Positions 56,047 through 64,000 of a DNA stretch of 64,000 nucleotides are shown piece after piece. A program made the translations under genes and the position numbers. Location: assembly GCF_001584145.1 (NCBI RefSeq), contig NZ_CP013232.1:3410001-3474000 (forward strand), written 5' to 3'. Numbering within the stretch: position 1 is the stretch's first letter; each line of letters begins with the position of its first letter. The notes below the pieces were generated by a model, which did not search any database, was not told the DNA's origin, and worked only from the letters and a program-made list of their open reading frames with translations. Source of the stretch: Collimonas fungivorans (GTDB lineage Bacteria; Pseudomonadota; Gammaproteobacteria; Burkholderiales; Burkholderiaceae_D).

Positions 56047-56775
56047 ATGCTGTTGTCATCACCAAGCTCCCTGCCGCCCGTGTCCTCACCTTCCCTTGCC
56101 GACCATATCGAAGCGCTGCTGCCGCAGACGCAATGCACCAAGTGTGGCTACCCGGCTTGCCGCCCTTATGCCGAAGCCATCGCCGACGGCAGCGCCAGCT
56201 ACAACCAGTGTCCGCCGGGCGGGCAGCAAGGGGTGGCGCGGCTGGCGCTGTTACTGCAGCAGCCGGTCATCCCGCTCAATCCTGCCAACGGCGCCGAACG
56301 GCCGCGGCCGCTGGCGGTCATCGATGAAGCGGCCTGCATCGGCTGCACGTTGTGCATCCAGGCTTGTCCAGTCGACGCCATCACCGGCGCCGCCAAGCAG
56401 ATGCACACGGTGATCAACGACCTGTGCACCGGCTGCGACCTGTGCGTAGCGCCTTGCCCGGTCGATTGCATCACCATGGTCGACGTCAGCGGCACGGACA
56501 CCGGCTGGGATGCATGGCCCCAGCAGCAGGCCGATGCAGCACGTGCCCGCCACGATTTTCGTGCGTTCAGGCTGGCGCGCGAAAAAAGTGAAAACGACGA
56601 ACGCCTGGCCGCCAAGGCCGCGGAAAAACTCAAGGCGGTTGCGGCCGAATCGGCGGCGACGCCTGAACAGCAAGCAGAACAGCAGCGCAAGAAAGCCATC
56701 ATCCAGGCCGCCATCGAACGGGCCCGGCTGAAGAAAGAACAACAAGCCGAACAGGCTGCCAAGGACTCGCCATGA
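56047..56775 (+). CDS. rnfB: RnfB-like electron-transport ferredoxin
   Basis: About 242-aa iron-sulfur protein. It has a 4Fe-4S domain with the C-x2-C-x4-C...C pattern ([16 protein letters not shown] ... NQCPPGG) and two classic ferredoxin clusters ([24 protein letters not shown]), then a charged Lys/Glu/Gln-rich coiled-coil tail. It lacks the N-terminal membrane helix of complete RnfB, and no rnfACDGE genes are nearby. Start is uncertain: ATG 56047 overlaps a TATAAT at 56041-56046, and GTG 56080 is another option. It overlaps nth by 4 bp. Confidence 0.85.
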   Translation: MLLSSPSSLPPVSSPSLADHIEALLPQTQCTKCGYPACRPYAEAIADGSASYNQCPPGGQQGVARLALLLQQPVIPLNPANGAERPRPLAVIDEAACIGCTLCIQACPVDAITGAAKQMHTVINDLCTGCDLCVAPCPVDCITMVDVSGTDTGWDAWPQQQADAARARHDFRAFRLAREKSENDERLAAKAAEKLKAVAAESAATPEQQAEQQRKKAIIQAAIERARLKKEQQAEQAAKDSP

Positions 56776-57422
56776 ATGCCGAAAAACGCAGGGAAATATT
56801 CACCCGCCTGCGCGCCGCCCTGCCGCACCCGACCACCGAACTGGAATACACCACGCCGTTTGAATTGCTGATCTCGGTGATCCTGTCGGCGCAAGCCACG
56901 GATGTCTCGGTCAACAAGGCTACGCGCAAACTGTATCCGGTCGCCAATACGCCGGCGCAGATCCATGCGCTCGGCGTCGACGGCCTGATTCCGTATATCC
57001 AGACCATAGGCTTGTATCGCACCAAGGCCAAGAATGTGATCGAAACCTGCCGCATGCTGGTGGCCTTGCATGACGGCCAGGTGCCGCGCACCCGCGAACA
57101 GCTGGAGGCGCTGCCCGGGGTCGGCCGCAAGACTGCCAACGTGGTGCTGAATACCGCTTTCGGGGTGCCGACGATTGCGGTCGACACCCATATCTTCCGG
57201 GTCTCCAACCGCACCGGCATCGCCCCAGGCAAGGACGTCGAGGCGGTCGAGCACAAGCTGATGAAGCTGGTGCCCGCCGAGTTCCTGCTGGACGCCCATC
57301 ACTGGCTGATCCTGCATGGCCGCTATACCTGCATTGCCCGCAAGCCGCTATGCTGGAACTGCAGCATCGCCGACCTCTGCGATTTCAAGGCGAAAACGCC
57401 GTTGCCGGAAAAAGGGGTATAA
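56772..57422 (+). CDS. nth: Endonuclease III
   Basis: 216-aa DNA glycosylase/AP lyase for oxidised pyrimidines. HhH motif [11 protein letters not shown] with catalytic Lys 120, Asp 138 in [11 protein letters not shown], and the 4Fe-4S cluster Cys 187, 194, 197 and 203 (C-x6-C-x2-C-x5-C). The ATG overlaps the rnfB stop (ATGA), echoing the rnf/rsx-nth linkage of gammaproteobacteria. Confidence 0.97.
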   Translation: MNAEKRREIFTRLRAALPHPTTELEYTTPFELLISVILSAQATDVSVNKATRKLYPVANTPAQIHALGVDGLIPYIQTIGLYRTKAKNVIETCRMLVALHDGQVPRTREQLEALPGVGRKTANVVLNTAFGVPTIAVDTHIFRVSNRTGIAPGKDVEAVEHKLMKLVPAEFLLDAHHWLILHGRYTCIARKPLCWNCSIADLCDFKAKTPLPEKGV

Positions 57423-57426
57423 ATCC

Positions 57427-58125
57427 ATGCAGCACTCCCATCCGCATACCGAACACCATTTCGAAGCCAGCGACACCGTGCGCGATATCGTCATCGGCAT
57501 GGCCGACGGCCTGACGGTGCCGTTTGCGCTGGCGGCCGGCATCAGCGGCGCGGCAGTCGGCATCGATATCGTGGTCACCGCCGGCGTCGCGGAAATCGCC
57601 GCCGGTTCGATCGCCATGGGCCTGGGCGGCTACCTGGCCGGCCGCACCCAGCGCCAGCACTATTACGCCGAGCGCGAACGCGAAGAACAGGAAATCCTCA
57701 ACGTGCCGCATCGCGAGCGCAAGGAAGTGATCGACATCATGGCGCAATACGGGGTGACGAAACAGGAGTGCGAACCGATGCTGGCCGGGCTGGAACGCAA
57801 TCCGGTCGCCTGGCGCGACTTCATGATGCGCTTTGAACTCGGCCTGGAAGAACCGCGGCCGGCCGCGGCCAGGAAAAGCGCGGTCACCATCGCCTTGTCT
57901 TACCTGGTCGGCGGCCTGATCCCGCTCGCCCCCTACATGCTGATGACATCCATCCCGCGCGCCCTGGCAGCCTCCACCGTGGTCACGCTGCTGGCGCTGT
58001 TTGTCTTCGGCTACCTGAAAGGCAGCGTCACCGGCACCGGCGCCTTCAAATCGGCATTGCAAACCCTGATGGTCGGCGGCCTCGCCGCGGCCGTCGCTTT
58101 CGGCATCGCCAGACTGATCAGTTAA
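57427..58125 (+). CDS. VIT1/CCC1-family transporter
   Basis: 232-aa inner-membrane protein of the vacuolar iron transporter fold. Start ATG 57427 (MQHSHPHTEHHFEASDTVRD) follows nth by 5 bp; the His-rich N-terminus could touch metal. Helices at about residues 27-48, 53-75, 150-172, 175-195 and 208-230; the cytoplasmic loop (70-140) is charged. Homologues export Fe2+/Mn2+. In operon with rnfB-nth. Confidence 0.88.
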   Translation: MQHSHPHTEHHFEASDTVRDIVIGMADGLTVPFALAAGISGAAVGIDIVVTAGVAEIAAGSIAMGLGGYLAGRTQRQHYYAEREREEQEILNVPHRERKEVIDIMAQYGVTKQECEPMLAGLERNPVAWRDFMMRFELGLEEPRPAAARKSAVTIALSYLVGGLIPLAPYMLMTSIPRALAASTVVTLLALFVFGYLKGSVTGTGAFKSALQTLMVGGLAAAVAFGIARLIS

Positions 58126-58130
58126 CCATC

Positions 58131-58556
58131 ATGTTCAATCCATCCCAAGACGACGTGCGGCGTTTTTTTTGCGAAACCTACCGCAAGCATCGCGCCGGCG
58201 AAATCCTCACGCCGCTGGAAGCCATTGCCAGCGACTGGCTGGCTCAGCATCCCGAGTATGACAACGACCTGAAAGACGTCGAGGCTGCGCTGGCGGCGGA
58301 TTACTCGGTCGAGAACGGCCAGACCAATCCTTTCCTGCACTTGTCCATGCACCTGTCGATCGCCGAACAGATCTCGATCGACCAGCCGCCCGGCATACGC
58401 GCCGCCGCCAACGCCCTGACGCAACGCCTGCAATCGGAGCATGAAGCCCATCATCACATCATGGAATGCCTGGGCGAGATGATCTGGAATTCGCAACGCA
58501 GCGGCTTGCCGCCGGATGGCGCCGCCTATATCGACTGCGTCAGAAAGCGCGTTTAA
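58131..58556 (+). CDS. DUF1841 family protein
   Basis: 141-aa cytoplasmic helical protein. Hallmarks: MFNPSQDDVRRFFCETYRKH, PFLHLSMHLSIAEQISIDQPPG and EHEAHHHIMECLGEMIW. His-rich segments suggest metal binding but no activity is known. It starts 5 bp after the VIT1-like gene, so the two are co-transcribed. Common in betaproteobacteria. Confidence 0.88.
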   Translation: MFNPSQDDVRRFFCETYRKHRAGEILTPLEAIASDWLAQHPEYDNDLKDVEAALAADYSVENGQTNPFLHLSMHLSIAEQISIDQPPGIRAAANALTQRLQSEHEAHHHIMECLGEMIWNSQRSGLPPDGAAYIDCVRKRV

Positions 58557-58569
58557 CGCTGCCCAGGCT

Positions 58570-58600
58570 GTAAAAAAAACGCCTGGATTTTATCCAGGCG
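58570..58600 (-). terminator. Terminator of the czc operon
   Basis: CGCCTGGAT, loop TTT, ATCCAGGCG. On the minus strand it is followed by a T8 run, downstream of czcA. Confidence 0.85.
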
Positions 58601-58644
58601 CAAACCCAAGGAGACGTTGGGCAGGGAACTTCAGTGCAGCAAAC

Positions 58645-61600
58645 TCAATGCTGGACGGCAGCTTCTTCGCCGGCCTTTCCTTCTTCATCTTCGTCACGGC
58701 GATGGAACAGCTGATACAGGATCGGCAGCACCAGCAAGGTCAGGATGGTTGAGGACAGGATTCCTCCGATCACCACCGTCGCCAGCGGCCGCTGCACTTC
58801 CGCCCCGGTGCCGGTAGCAATCGCCATCGGCACAAACCCCAGGGAAGCCACCAGCGCCGTCATCAGCACCGGCCGCAAGCGGGTCAAGGCACCTTCGCGG
58901 ATCGCCGCCTCCAGCCCGCGTCCTTCTTCACGCAGGCTACGGATAAAGGCGATCATCACCAGCCCGTTCAGCACTGCCACCCCGCACAAGGCAATGAAAC
59001 CGACAGCCGCCGAAATCGACAAGGGAATCCCGCGCAGCCACAAGGCGACGATGCCGCCGGTCAAGGCAAACGGGATGCCGCTGAACACCAGCAAGCCATC
59101 CTTGATATTGCCAAACATCGCAAACAGCAGCGTGAAGACCAGCAGCAAGGCTACCGGGATCACGATCTGCAGGCGCTGGCTGGCCGATTGCAGCTGTTCG
59201 AACTGGCCGCCCCAGCTGGTCCAGTAACCAGACGGGATCTTGACCTGCTGCTGCAGCTTGGCCTCTGCCTCGGCCACAAACGAACCGATGTCCCGGCCGC
59301 GCACATTGGCGCTCACAACGATCCGCCGCTTGCCGTTTTCGCGGCTGATCTGGTTCGGCCCCGGCGCCAGTTCCAGGCTGGCTACCTCGCTCAACGGAAT
59401 ATAGTTGGTGCGCCCTTCTGCACCGGCGCCGGCATTGCGCGGCAGGGAAATCGGCAGCCGCCGGAACGCCTCAAGGTCGCTGCGCAGCTCCTCCGGCAGA
59501 CGCACCACGATATCGAAACGGCGGTCGCCCTGGAACAAGGTGCCGGCTTCCTTGCCGCCTATCGCGGTAGCCACCACATCCTGCACATCGGCTACATTGA
59601 GGCCGTAGCGTGCGGTCTTGTCGCGATCGATATTCACCGTCAGCATGGGCAGGCCCGAGGTCTGTTCGACCTTCACTTCGGCGGCGCCGGTGATCTTGCC
59701 CAGCACGGTCGAAACCTTGTCGGCGGTATCGTTCAGGACCGCCATGTCGTCGCCGAATATCTTGACGGCGATGTCGCTGCGCACTCCGGAAATCAGCTCA
59801 TTGAAACGCAACTGTATCGGTTGCGAAAACTCGTAGTTGTTGCCAGGGATCTTGTTGGCGGTATCCTGGATAGCCGCCAGCAGCTCAGGCCGCGATTTCT
59901 TCGGCTTGGGCCAGTCGGCTTCCGGCTTGAGCATGATGTAGCCGTCGGAGATATTCGGCGGCATCGGATCGGAGGCGATTTCCGCGGTTCCGGTACGGGC
60001 GAACACGCGCTCTATCTCGGGAAACTGCCGCTTCAATGTGCTCTCGATCTGTTTTTGCATCTCCAGCGATTGCGTCAGGCTGGTGCCGGGGATGCGCAGC
60101 GCCTGGATTGCCATGTCGCCCTCGTTCAGGCTCGGCACGAACTCGCTGCCAAGCCGGGTCGCCAGCAGGCCGGACAACAGCAGCACAAGCAGAGCGCCGC
60201 CCAGCACCGCAGCTTTACGCTGCATCACCCATTCCAGCACCGGTGCGTAGAAGCGCTTGGCGCCGCGCATCAGGAAATTCTCGGTTTCCGCTACCCGCTT
60301 GCCGATGAACAGCGCCACCGCCGCCGGGATAAAGGTAATCGACAGGATCATCGCACCGACCAGGGCAATCACCACCGTCAGGGCCATCGGGTTGAACATT
60401 TTTCCTTCGACGCCGGTCAGCGCGAAGATCGGCAGGTAAACCACCATGATGATGACCTGGCCGAACAGCAAGGGGCGGCGTGCCTCCTTGGAAGCGGCGA
60501 ATACTTCATGGAAGCGTTCGCTGCGTGTCAGCGGCCGGCCGTGGTGCGCCTGCGCATGGGCCAGGCGCCGCACACAGTTTTCGACAATCACCACCGCGCC
60601 ATCGATGATGATGCCGAAATCGAGCGCGCCCAGGCTGAGCAGGTTGGCGCTCACCTTGTACTGGACCATGCCGGTGAAGGTAAACAGCATGGATAGCGGG
60701 ATCACCATCGCGGTAATGATCGCGGCCCGTATGTTCCCAAGGAACATGAACAGGATGGCGATCACCAGGATGGCGCCCTCCAGCAGGTTCTTCTTGACGG
60801 TATTGATCGCCTTATCCACCAGCACGGTACGATCGTAGACCGTGACCGCCTCGACCCCGGGCGGCAAGCTGCGGTTGATTTCCACCATCTTGCGGTCGAC
60901 CGCCTGCGATACGGCGCGGCTGTTTTCGCCGATCAGCATGAATACCGTGCCCAGCACCACCTCGCGGCCGTTTTCGGTAGCCGCGCCGGTGCGCAATTCG
61001 CGGCCGATGCCGACTTCGCCGATATCGCGGATACTGATCGGCACGCCCTGCACATTGCCCAGGATGATGTTGCGCATGTCTTCTATCGACTGCACCTGGC
61101 CCGGCGCCCGGATCAGCAGCTGCTCGCCGCGTTTTTCGATATAACCGGCGCCGACATTGCTGTTGTTGCGGTCAAGCGCTGTGACGATATCCTGCAGGGT
61201 CAGGCCGTAGGACGCCAACTTCTCCGGCACCGGCGCCACCTGGTATTCCTTGGCGAAACCGCCGATCGAATTGATTTCCGTGACGCCGCTCACATTGCGC
61301 AGCTGCGGCTTGATGATCCAGTCCTGGATTTCCCGCAGGTCGGTGGCTGTGTAGGCGCTGCCATTCGCTTTTTTGGCGCCGTCCCTGGCCTCCACGGTCC
61401 ACAGGTAAATCTCGCCCAGGCCGCTGGAAATCGGCCCCATCGCCGGCGTTACGCCGGCCGGAAGCTTGCCCCTCGCCTCCTGGATCCGTTCGTTCACCAT
61501 CTGCCGCGCAAAATAGATATCGGTGCCATCCTTGAATATCACCGTCACCTGCGACAAGCCGTAGCGCGACAGCGAACGCGTCTGCTGCAGGTGCGGCAAA

Positions 61601-61824
61601 CCGGACATCACCGTTTCTATCGGAAAAGTCACGCGCTGTTCGGTCTCCAGCGGCGAATAGCCGGGTGCGGAGGTATTGATCTGGACCTGGACATTGGTAA
61701 TATCCGGCACTGCGTCGATCGGCAGCTTCTGATAGTTGTAAATGCCGAGCGCGGCCATCGCAAACACGGCCAGCATGACCAGCCAGCGCTGCTCGATGGC
61801 GAAACGTATGATACGTTCAAACAT
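58645..61824 (-). CDS. czcA: Heavy-metal RND efflux pump, CzcA/CusA family (HME)
   Basis: 1059-aa inner-membrane proton-driven pump with two sets of six helices and large periplasmic domains. The TM4 segment LDFGIIIDGAVVIVENCVRR is of the divalent-cation type (CzcA/CnrA-like, Co-Zn-Cd-Ni) rather than the Cu/Ag CusA type. N-terminus FERIIRFAIEQRWLVML is typical. Last gene of czcC-B-A on the minus strand. The exact metal is not decided by sequence reading. Confidence 0.93.
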   Translation of the reverse strand: MFERIIRFAIEQRWLVMLAVFAMAALGIYNYQKLPIDAVPDITNVQVQINTSAPGYSPLETEQRVTFPIETVMSGLPHLQQTRSLSRYGLSQVTVIFKDGTDIYFARQMVNERIQEARGKLPAGVTPAMGPISSGLGEIYLWTVEARDGAKKANGSAYTATDLREIQDWIIKPQLRNVSGVTEINSIGGFAKEYQVAPVPEKLASYGLTLQDIVTALDRNNSNVGAGYIEKRGEQLLIRAPGQVQSIEDMRNIILGNVQGVPISIRDIGEVGIGRELRTGAATENGREVVLGTVFMLIGENSRAVSQAVDRKMVEINRSLPPGVEAVTVYDRTVLVDKAINTVKKNLLEGAILVIAILFMFLGNIRAAIITAMVIPLSMLFTFTGMVQYKVSANLLSLGALDFGIIIDGAVVIVENCVRRLAHAQAHHGRPLTRSERFHEVFAASKEARRPLLFGQVIIMVVYLPIFALTGVEGKMFNPMALTVVIALVGAMILSITFIPAAVALFIGKRVAETENFLMRGAKRFYAPVLEWVMQRKAAVLGGALLVLLLSGLLATRLGSEFVPSLNEGDMAIQALRIPGTSLTQSLEMQKQIESTLKRQFPEIERVFARTGTAEIASDPMPPNISDGYIMLKPEADWPKPKKSRPELLAAIQDTANKIPGNNYEFSQPIQLRFNELISGVRSDIAVKIFGDDMAVLNDTADKVSTVLGKITGAAEVKVEQTSGLPMLTVNIDRDKTARYGLNVADVQDVVATAIGGKEAGTLFQGDRRFDIVVRLPEELRSDLEAFRRLPISLPRNAGAGAEGRTNYIPLSEVASLELAPGPNQISRENGKRRIVVSANVRGRDIGSFVAEAEAKLQQQVKIPSGYWTSWGGQFEQLQSASQRLQIVIPVALLLVFTLLFAMFGNIKDGLLVFSGIPFALTGGIVALWLRGIPLSISAAVGFIALCGVAVLNGLVMIAFIRSLREEGRGLEAAIREGALTRLRPVLMTALVASLGFVPMAIATGTGAEVQRPLATVVIGGILSSTILTLLVLPILYQLFHRRDEDEEGKAGEEAAVQH

Positions 61825-61845
61825 GGGATCGGATCCTTTGCTGCA

Positions 61846-63426
61846 TCAGTGGGCGTGCTCGGCGCTGCTCTTGCCGAGTTCCGATTTGAGAATGAAACTG
61901 CCGTCAGCCGCATAGCGCGCGCCCGGCTTGAGTCCCTTGACGATCTCCACGTGCTGGCTGTCAGCGCGGCCGATGCTCACCGGCTGCACCATGAAACCGT
62001 CGGCGATGCGGACAAACACTACCTGCTTGTCGTCCACGCTCTGTATCGCCTGCGGCTGCACCGCCACCGCTACTTCGGCATCGCTGGAAACCACCTCGAC
62101 ATTAACAAACAAGCCCGGCCGCCAGGCCATGTCCGGATTAGCCAAGGTGACACGCGCCTTGGCGGTGCGGGTCTGTTCGCCAAGCAAGGCGCCGACATAG
62201 GAAATGCTGCCGCTGGCCTTCGACTCGAAGGCGGTGGCGCTGATCTTGACCTTTTCGCCCAGCCGCACCAGGTTCAGGTCCTTGGCCGGCACGATGATCT
62301 CGGCCCACACGGTCGACAGGTCGGAGATCGTGAAAATGCTGGCGTTGGCCGCCACCGCCTCGCCCAGCGCGATGTGTTTCTCCGTCACCAGGCCATTGAA
62401 CGGGGCCCGGATTTCATAACGGTTCAAGGCCCCAGGATTGCCGGCGCCGACGCCGGTGCCCAGCACATTGAGTTTCTGGCGCGCATTCTGCAGGGCGATT
62501 TCAGCCTCGCTCATGACTTGCCGTGCTTGCTGGTAATCCTGTTCCGCGGATATCTTTTCTTCCCACAGCTTTTTTTCGCGCTCATAGGTAGTGCGCGCAA
62601 ACGTGAAGCGCTTCTGCGCCGCCAGCAATTCGCTACGCTGCTCCGCCAGGCCGGTGCTGGCAATCACCGCCAGCAGCTGCCCCTTCTTCACCTGCTGGCC
62701 GAGGCTGACCGCGACCTGCTCTACCACCCCTTCCAGGCGCGGCACCACGTGGGCGGTCTTGTCTTCGTTAAAGCGAATTTCTCCCGGCAAGGTGACTGAA
62801 GTCTTCACCTTGGCGGGACCGGCGTTTTCAAGTTTGACGCCGCTGGCGGCGACCTGGGCCTGGTCCAGTTCGATCTTGCCTTCTTCCTGAGCAAATCCGG
62901 CTTGCATGGACTGGTTGCCATATTGCAGCTGTAGCTTGGCGTCGAATACGTGCGGTTCAGCTATCGGCAGAGCGCTTTTGAGGAAATCCTTTTCCGGCGC
63001 GAAGCCGATTTTCTGGACTTCGCCATCCGGCCTGGTCAGCACCAGCCCCAGCCTGGCTGCATCCGGCGCCAGCGGTTTACCGTCATTGAACAGCCAGACC
63101 TGCAGGCGCGCTTCACCCGCTGCTTCGAGCATCTTCACTTCCAGCGCCAGCTTGTCCTTGGCGTACATTTTTCCGCCGTGCGGACCAGTGCTTGCCACCG
63201 GGTGGTGTTCGCCGTCCGCATGCTGGCTGTCGTGGCCGTGTTTCTCGGATGACTTTTCACCATGGTGTTCGGTATCGGCGTGCGCGGCGGCTTCCCGGTG
63301 CGTGCGCTCTTCCGGCTTATCGCCACCATTGCTGCCCGCACTCAAGTACATGCCCGCGGCGACCAGCGCGACAATCGTCGCTATGCCGGCCGCGATAGCT
63401 TTGCTTTTGCTTAAATTGATTTTCAT
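61846..63426 (-). CDS. czcB: Heavy-metal efflux membrane-fusion protein, CzcB family
   Basis: 526-aa periplasmic adaptor with an N-terminal membrane anchor (residues 10-30), then a His-rich stretch (about 40-88; HADTEHHGEKSSEKHGHDS) likely to bind metal, a CzcB-specific N domain, barrel-sandwich hybrid (GQQVKKGQLLAVI) and alpha hairpin. It precedes czcA by 21 bp. Works with CzcA and the outer-membrane channel upstream. Confidence 0.92.
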   Translation of the reverse strand: MKINLSKSKAIAAGIATIVALVAAGMYLSAGSNGGDKPEERTHREAAAHADTEHHGEKSSEKHGHDSQHADGEHHPVASTGPHGGKMYAKDKLALEVKMLEAAGEARLQVWLFNDGKPLAPDAARLGLVLTRPDGEVQKIGFAPEKDFLKSALPIAEPHVFDAKLQLQYGNQSMQAGFAQEEGKIELDQAQVAASGVKLENAGPAKVKTSVTLPGEIRFNEDKTAHVVPRLEGVVEQVAVSLGQQVKKGQLLAVIASTGLAEQRSELLAAQKRFTFARTTYEREKKLWEEKISAEQDYQQARQVMSEAEIALQNARQKLNVLGTGVGAGNPGALNRYEIRAPFNGLVTEKHIALGEAVAANASIFTISDLSTVWAEIIVPAKDLNLVRLGEKVKISATAFESKASGSISYVGALLGEQTRTAKARVTLANPDMAWRPGLFVNVEVVSSDAEVAVAVQPQAIQSVDDKQVVFVRIADGFMVQPVSIGRADSQHVEIVKGLKPGARYAADGSFILKSELGKSSAEHAH

Positions 63427-63433
63427 GTTGGCT

Positions 63434-63481
63434 GCTTCATAAGCTGATTGATAGGCTGGTTAATAAGCTAACCGCGAAGCT
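63434..63481. repeat. Four 12-bp imperfect tandem repeats across the czcC stop
   Basis: Units GCTTCATAAGCT, GATTGATAGGCT, GGTTAATAAGCT and AACCGCGAAGCT are contiguous and share the ending A(A/G)GCT. The czcC stop codon (63460-63462) lies inside the third unit, so the last protein residues are repeat-coded. Confidence 0.75.
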
Positions 63482-64000
63482 GACTGCGAGGAGTCGGCCG
63501 AGGGTAGGCTCCCCGCCACGCGTTCGATTTCGGTGGCGGCGCGATGGGTATCCGCGAGTGCACGCAGAGTCTGTGACTTCGCCTGGAACAGCACACGCTG
63601 CGCATCCAGCACTTCCAGGAAACTGAATTTTCCGAGCTCGAATCCCTTAGTGGTGATGTCGTAGGTTTTCTGTGCGGCCGGCAGGATTTCGTCCTGCAGC
63701 GCCGCCACTTGCTGACGCCCCAGCTTCAATCGCTCATAGGCATCCGCCAGTTCGCCATCGAGGCGCAGCTCGGCGCTTTTCTGTTCGTCGCGCGCCTTGT
63801 CGGCGCGGCGCAGCGCTTCCAGCAGGTTGCCCTGGTTGGCATCAAACACCGGGATGGGAATCGACAGGCCGAAAATCATCTGATTGCGCCCGACTTCCTC
63901 CGCCCGTTTGCTGCCGATGCTGACGGTAACATCGGGAATCCGGCGACTGCGCTCCAGCTCTGCCAGGGCCTGGCGACGTTCCACTTCCAGCCGCGCCCTG
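63460..64000 (-). CDS. czcC: Outer-membrane efflux protein, CzcC/TolC family (5' truncated by window)
   Basis: C-terminal 180 residues of an OEP-family channel, open to the window edge on its 5' side. Typical text: FGLSIPIPVFDANQGNLLEA, LKLGRQQVAALQDEILPAAQ and KFSFLEVLDAQRVLFQAKS, i.e. the second coiled-coil repeat. First visible gene of czcC-B-A; it ends 33 bp before czcB. The C-terminus SQSASRLAY is coded in part by the tandem repeat. Confidence 0.9.
   Translation of the reverse strand, partial: RARLEVERRQALAELERSRRIPDVTVSIGSKRAEEVGRNQMIFGLSIPIPVFDANQGNLLEALRRADKARDEQKSAELRLDGELADAYERLKLGRQQVAALQDEILPAAQKTYDITTKGFELGKFSFLEVLDAQRVLFQAKSQTLRALADTHRAATEIERVAGSLPSADSSQSASRLAY

Noticed and set aside
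59188-60696. 502-codon plus-strand frame opposite czcA
   Set aside because: Antisense shadow with no recognisable domain.

Overview
The window looks like a chromosomal core segment of a betaproteobacterium, most likely Oxalobacteraceae (a Collimonas / Herbaspirillum / Janthinobacterium relative). The reasons are the S6-PriB-S18-L9 ribosomal cluster, the carAB-greA ... yhbY-rlmE-ftsH-folP-glmM block, an intracellular PHB depolymerase of the Ralstonia PhaZ1 type, DUF1841 and DUF4149 proteins, and protein-level resemblance. The genus is an inference. I see no prophage, complete IS, CRISPR array or rRNA gene.

Layout. 1-3.2 kb: end of a Bcp peroxiredoxin, a PIN-PhoH ATPase whose N-terminus is frameshifted, and a metallophosphoesterase. 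3.2-8.4 kb: a sulfonate/nitrate-type ABC importer (minus strand) divergent from an OmpR/TctE-like two-component system. 8.5-13.5 kb: marR, outer-membrane factor, emrA, emrB, a tripartite drug-efflux operon with a palindromic operator. 13.6-18.2 kb: an 896-aa autotransporter, then Pit phosphate transporter with its DUF47 partner. 18.3-22.4 kb: dnaB, rplI, rpsR, priB, rpsF and the divergent lexA with an SOS box. 22.4-27.7 kb: trmJ, suhB, a VOC protein, rhlE, a secreted orphan protein and two tRNA genes (Arg-TCT, Pro-TGG). 27.9-35.6 kb: phoB-phoR copy 1, glmM, folP, ftsH, rlmE and divergent yhbY. 35.6-41.6 kb: DUF4149 protein, greA, carB, carA. 41.7-44.5 kb: GlcG/HbpS-like protein, NlpC/P60 hydrolase, a small membrane protein and a patatin lipoprotein. 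44.6-54.5 kb: the phosphate cluster pstS-pstC-pstA-pstB-phoU-phoB-phoR (minus) with divergent ppk-sixA. 54.7-58.6 kb: phaZ, rnfB-nth, a VIT1-like transporter and DUF1841. 58.6-64 kb: czcA-czcB-czcC heavy-metal efflux, cut off by the window end.

The dominant theme is phosphate. Pit plus DUF47 gives low-affinity uptake and Pst plus PhoU gives high-affinity uptake. A Pho box lies upstream of pstS, two paralogous PhoB/PhoR pairs sit about 16 kb apart, and polyphosphate kinase is next to the pst promoter.

No wholly new multi-gene system is evident. The most unusual signal not explained by genes is a recurrent set of short (8-13 bp, mostly 11-13 bp) imperfect tandem repeats placed against gene ends or just upstream of start codons, at nine or more loci. 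Other items worth checking are the PhoH frameshift, a roughly 110-bp inverted-repeat element touching the trmJ stop codon, the PhoBR duplication, and a hairpin in the pstS leader.
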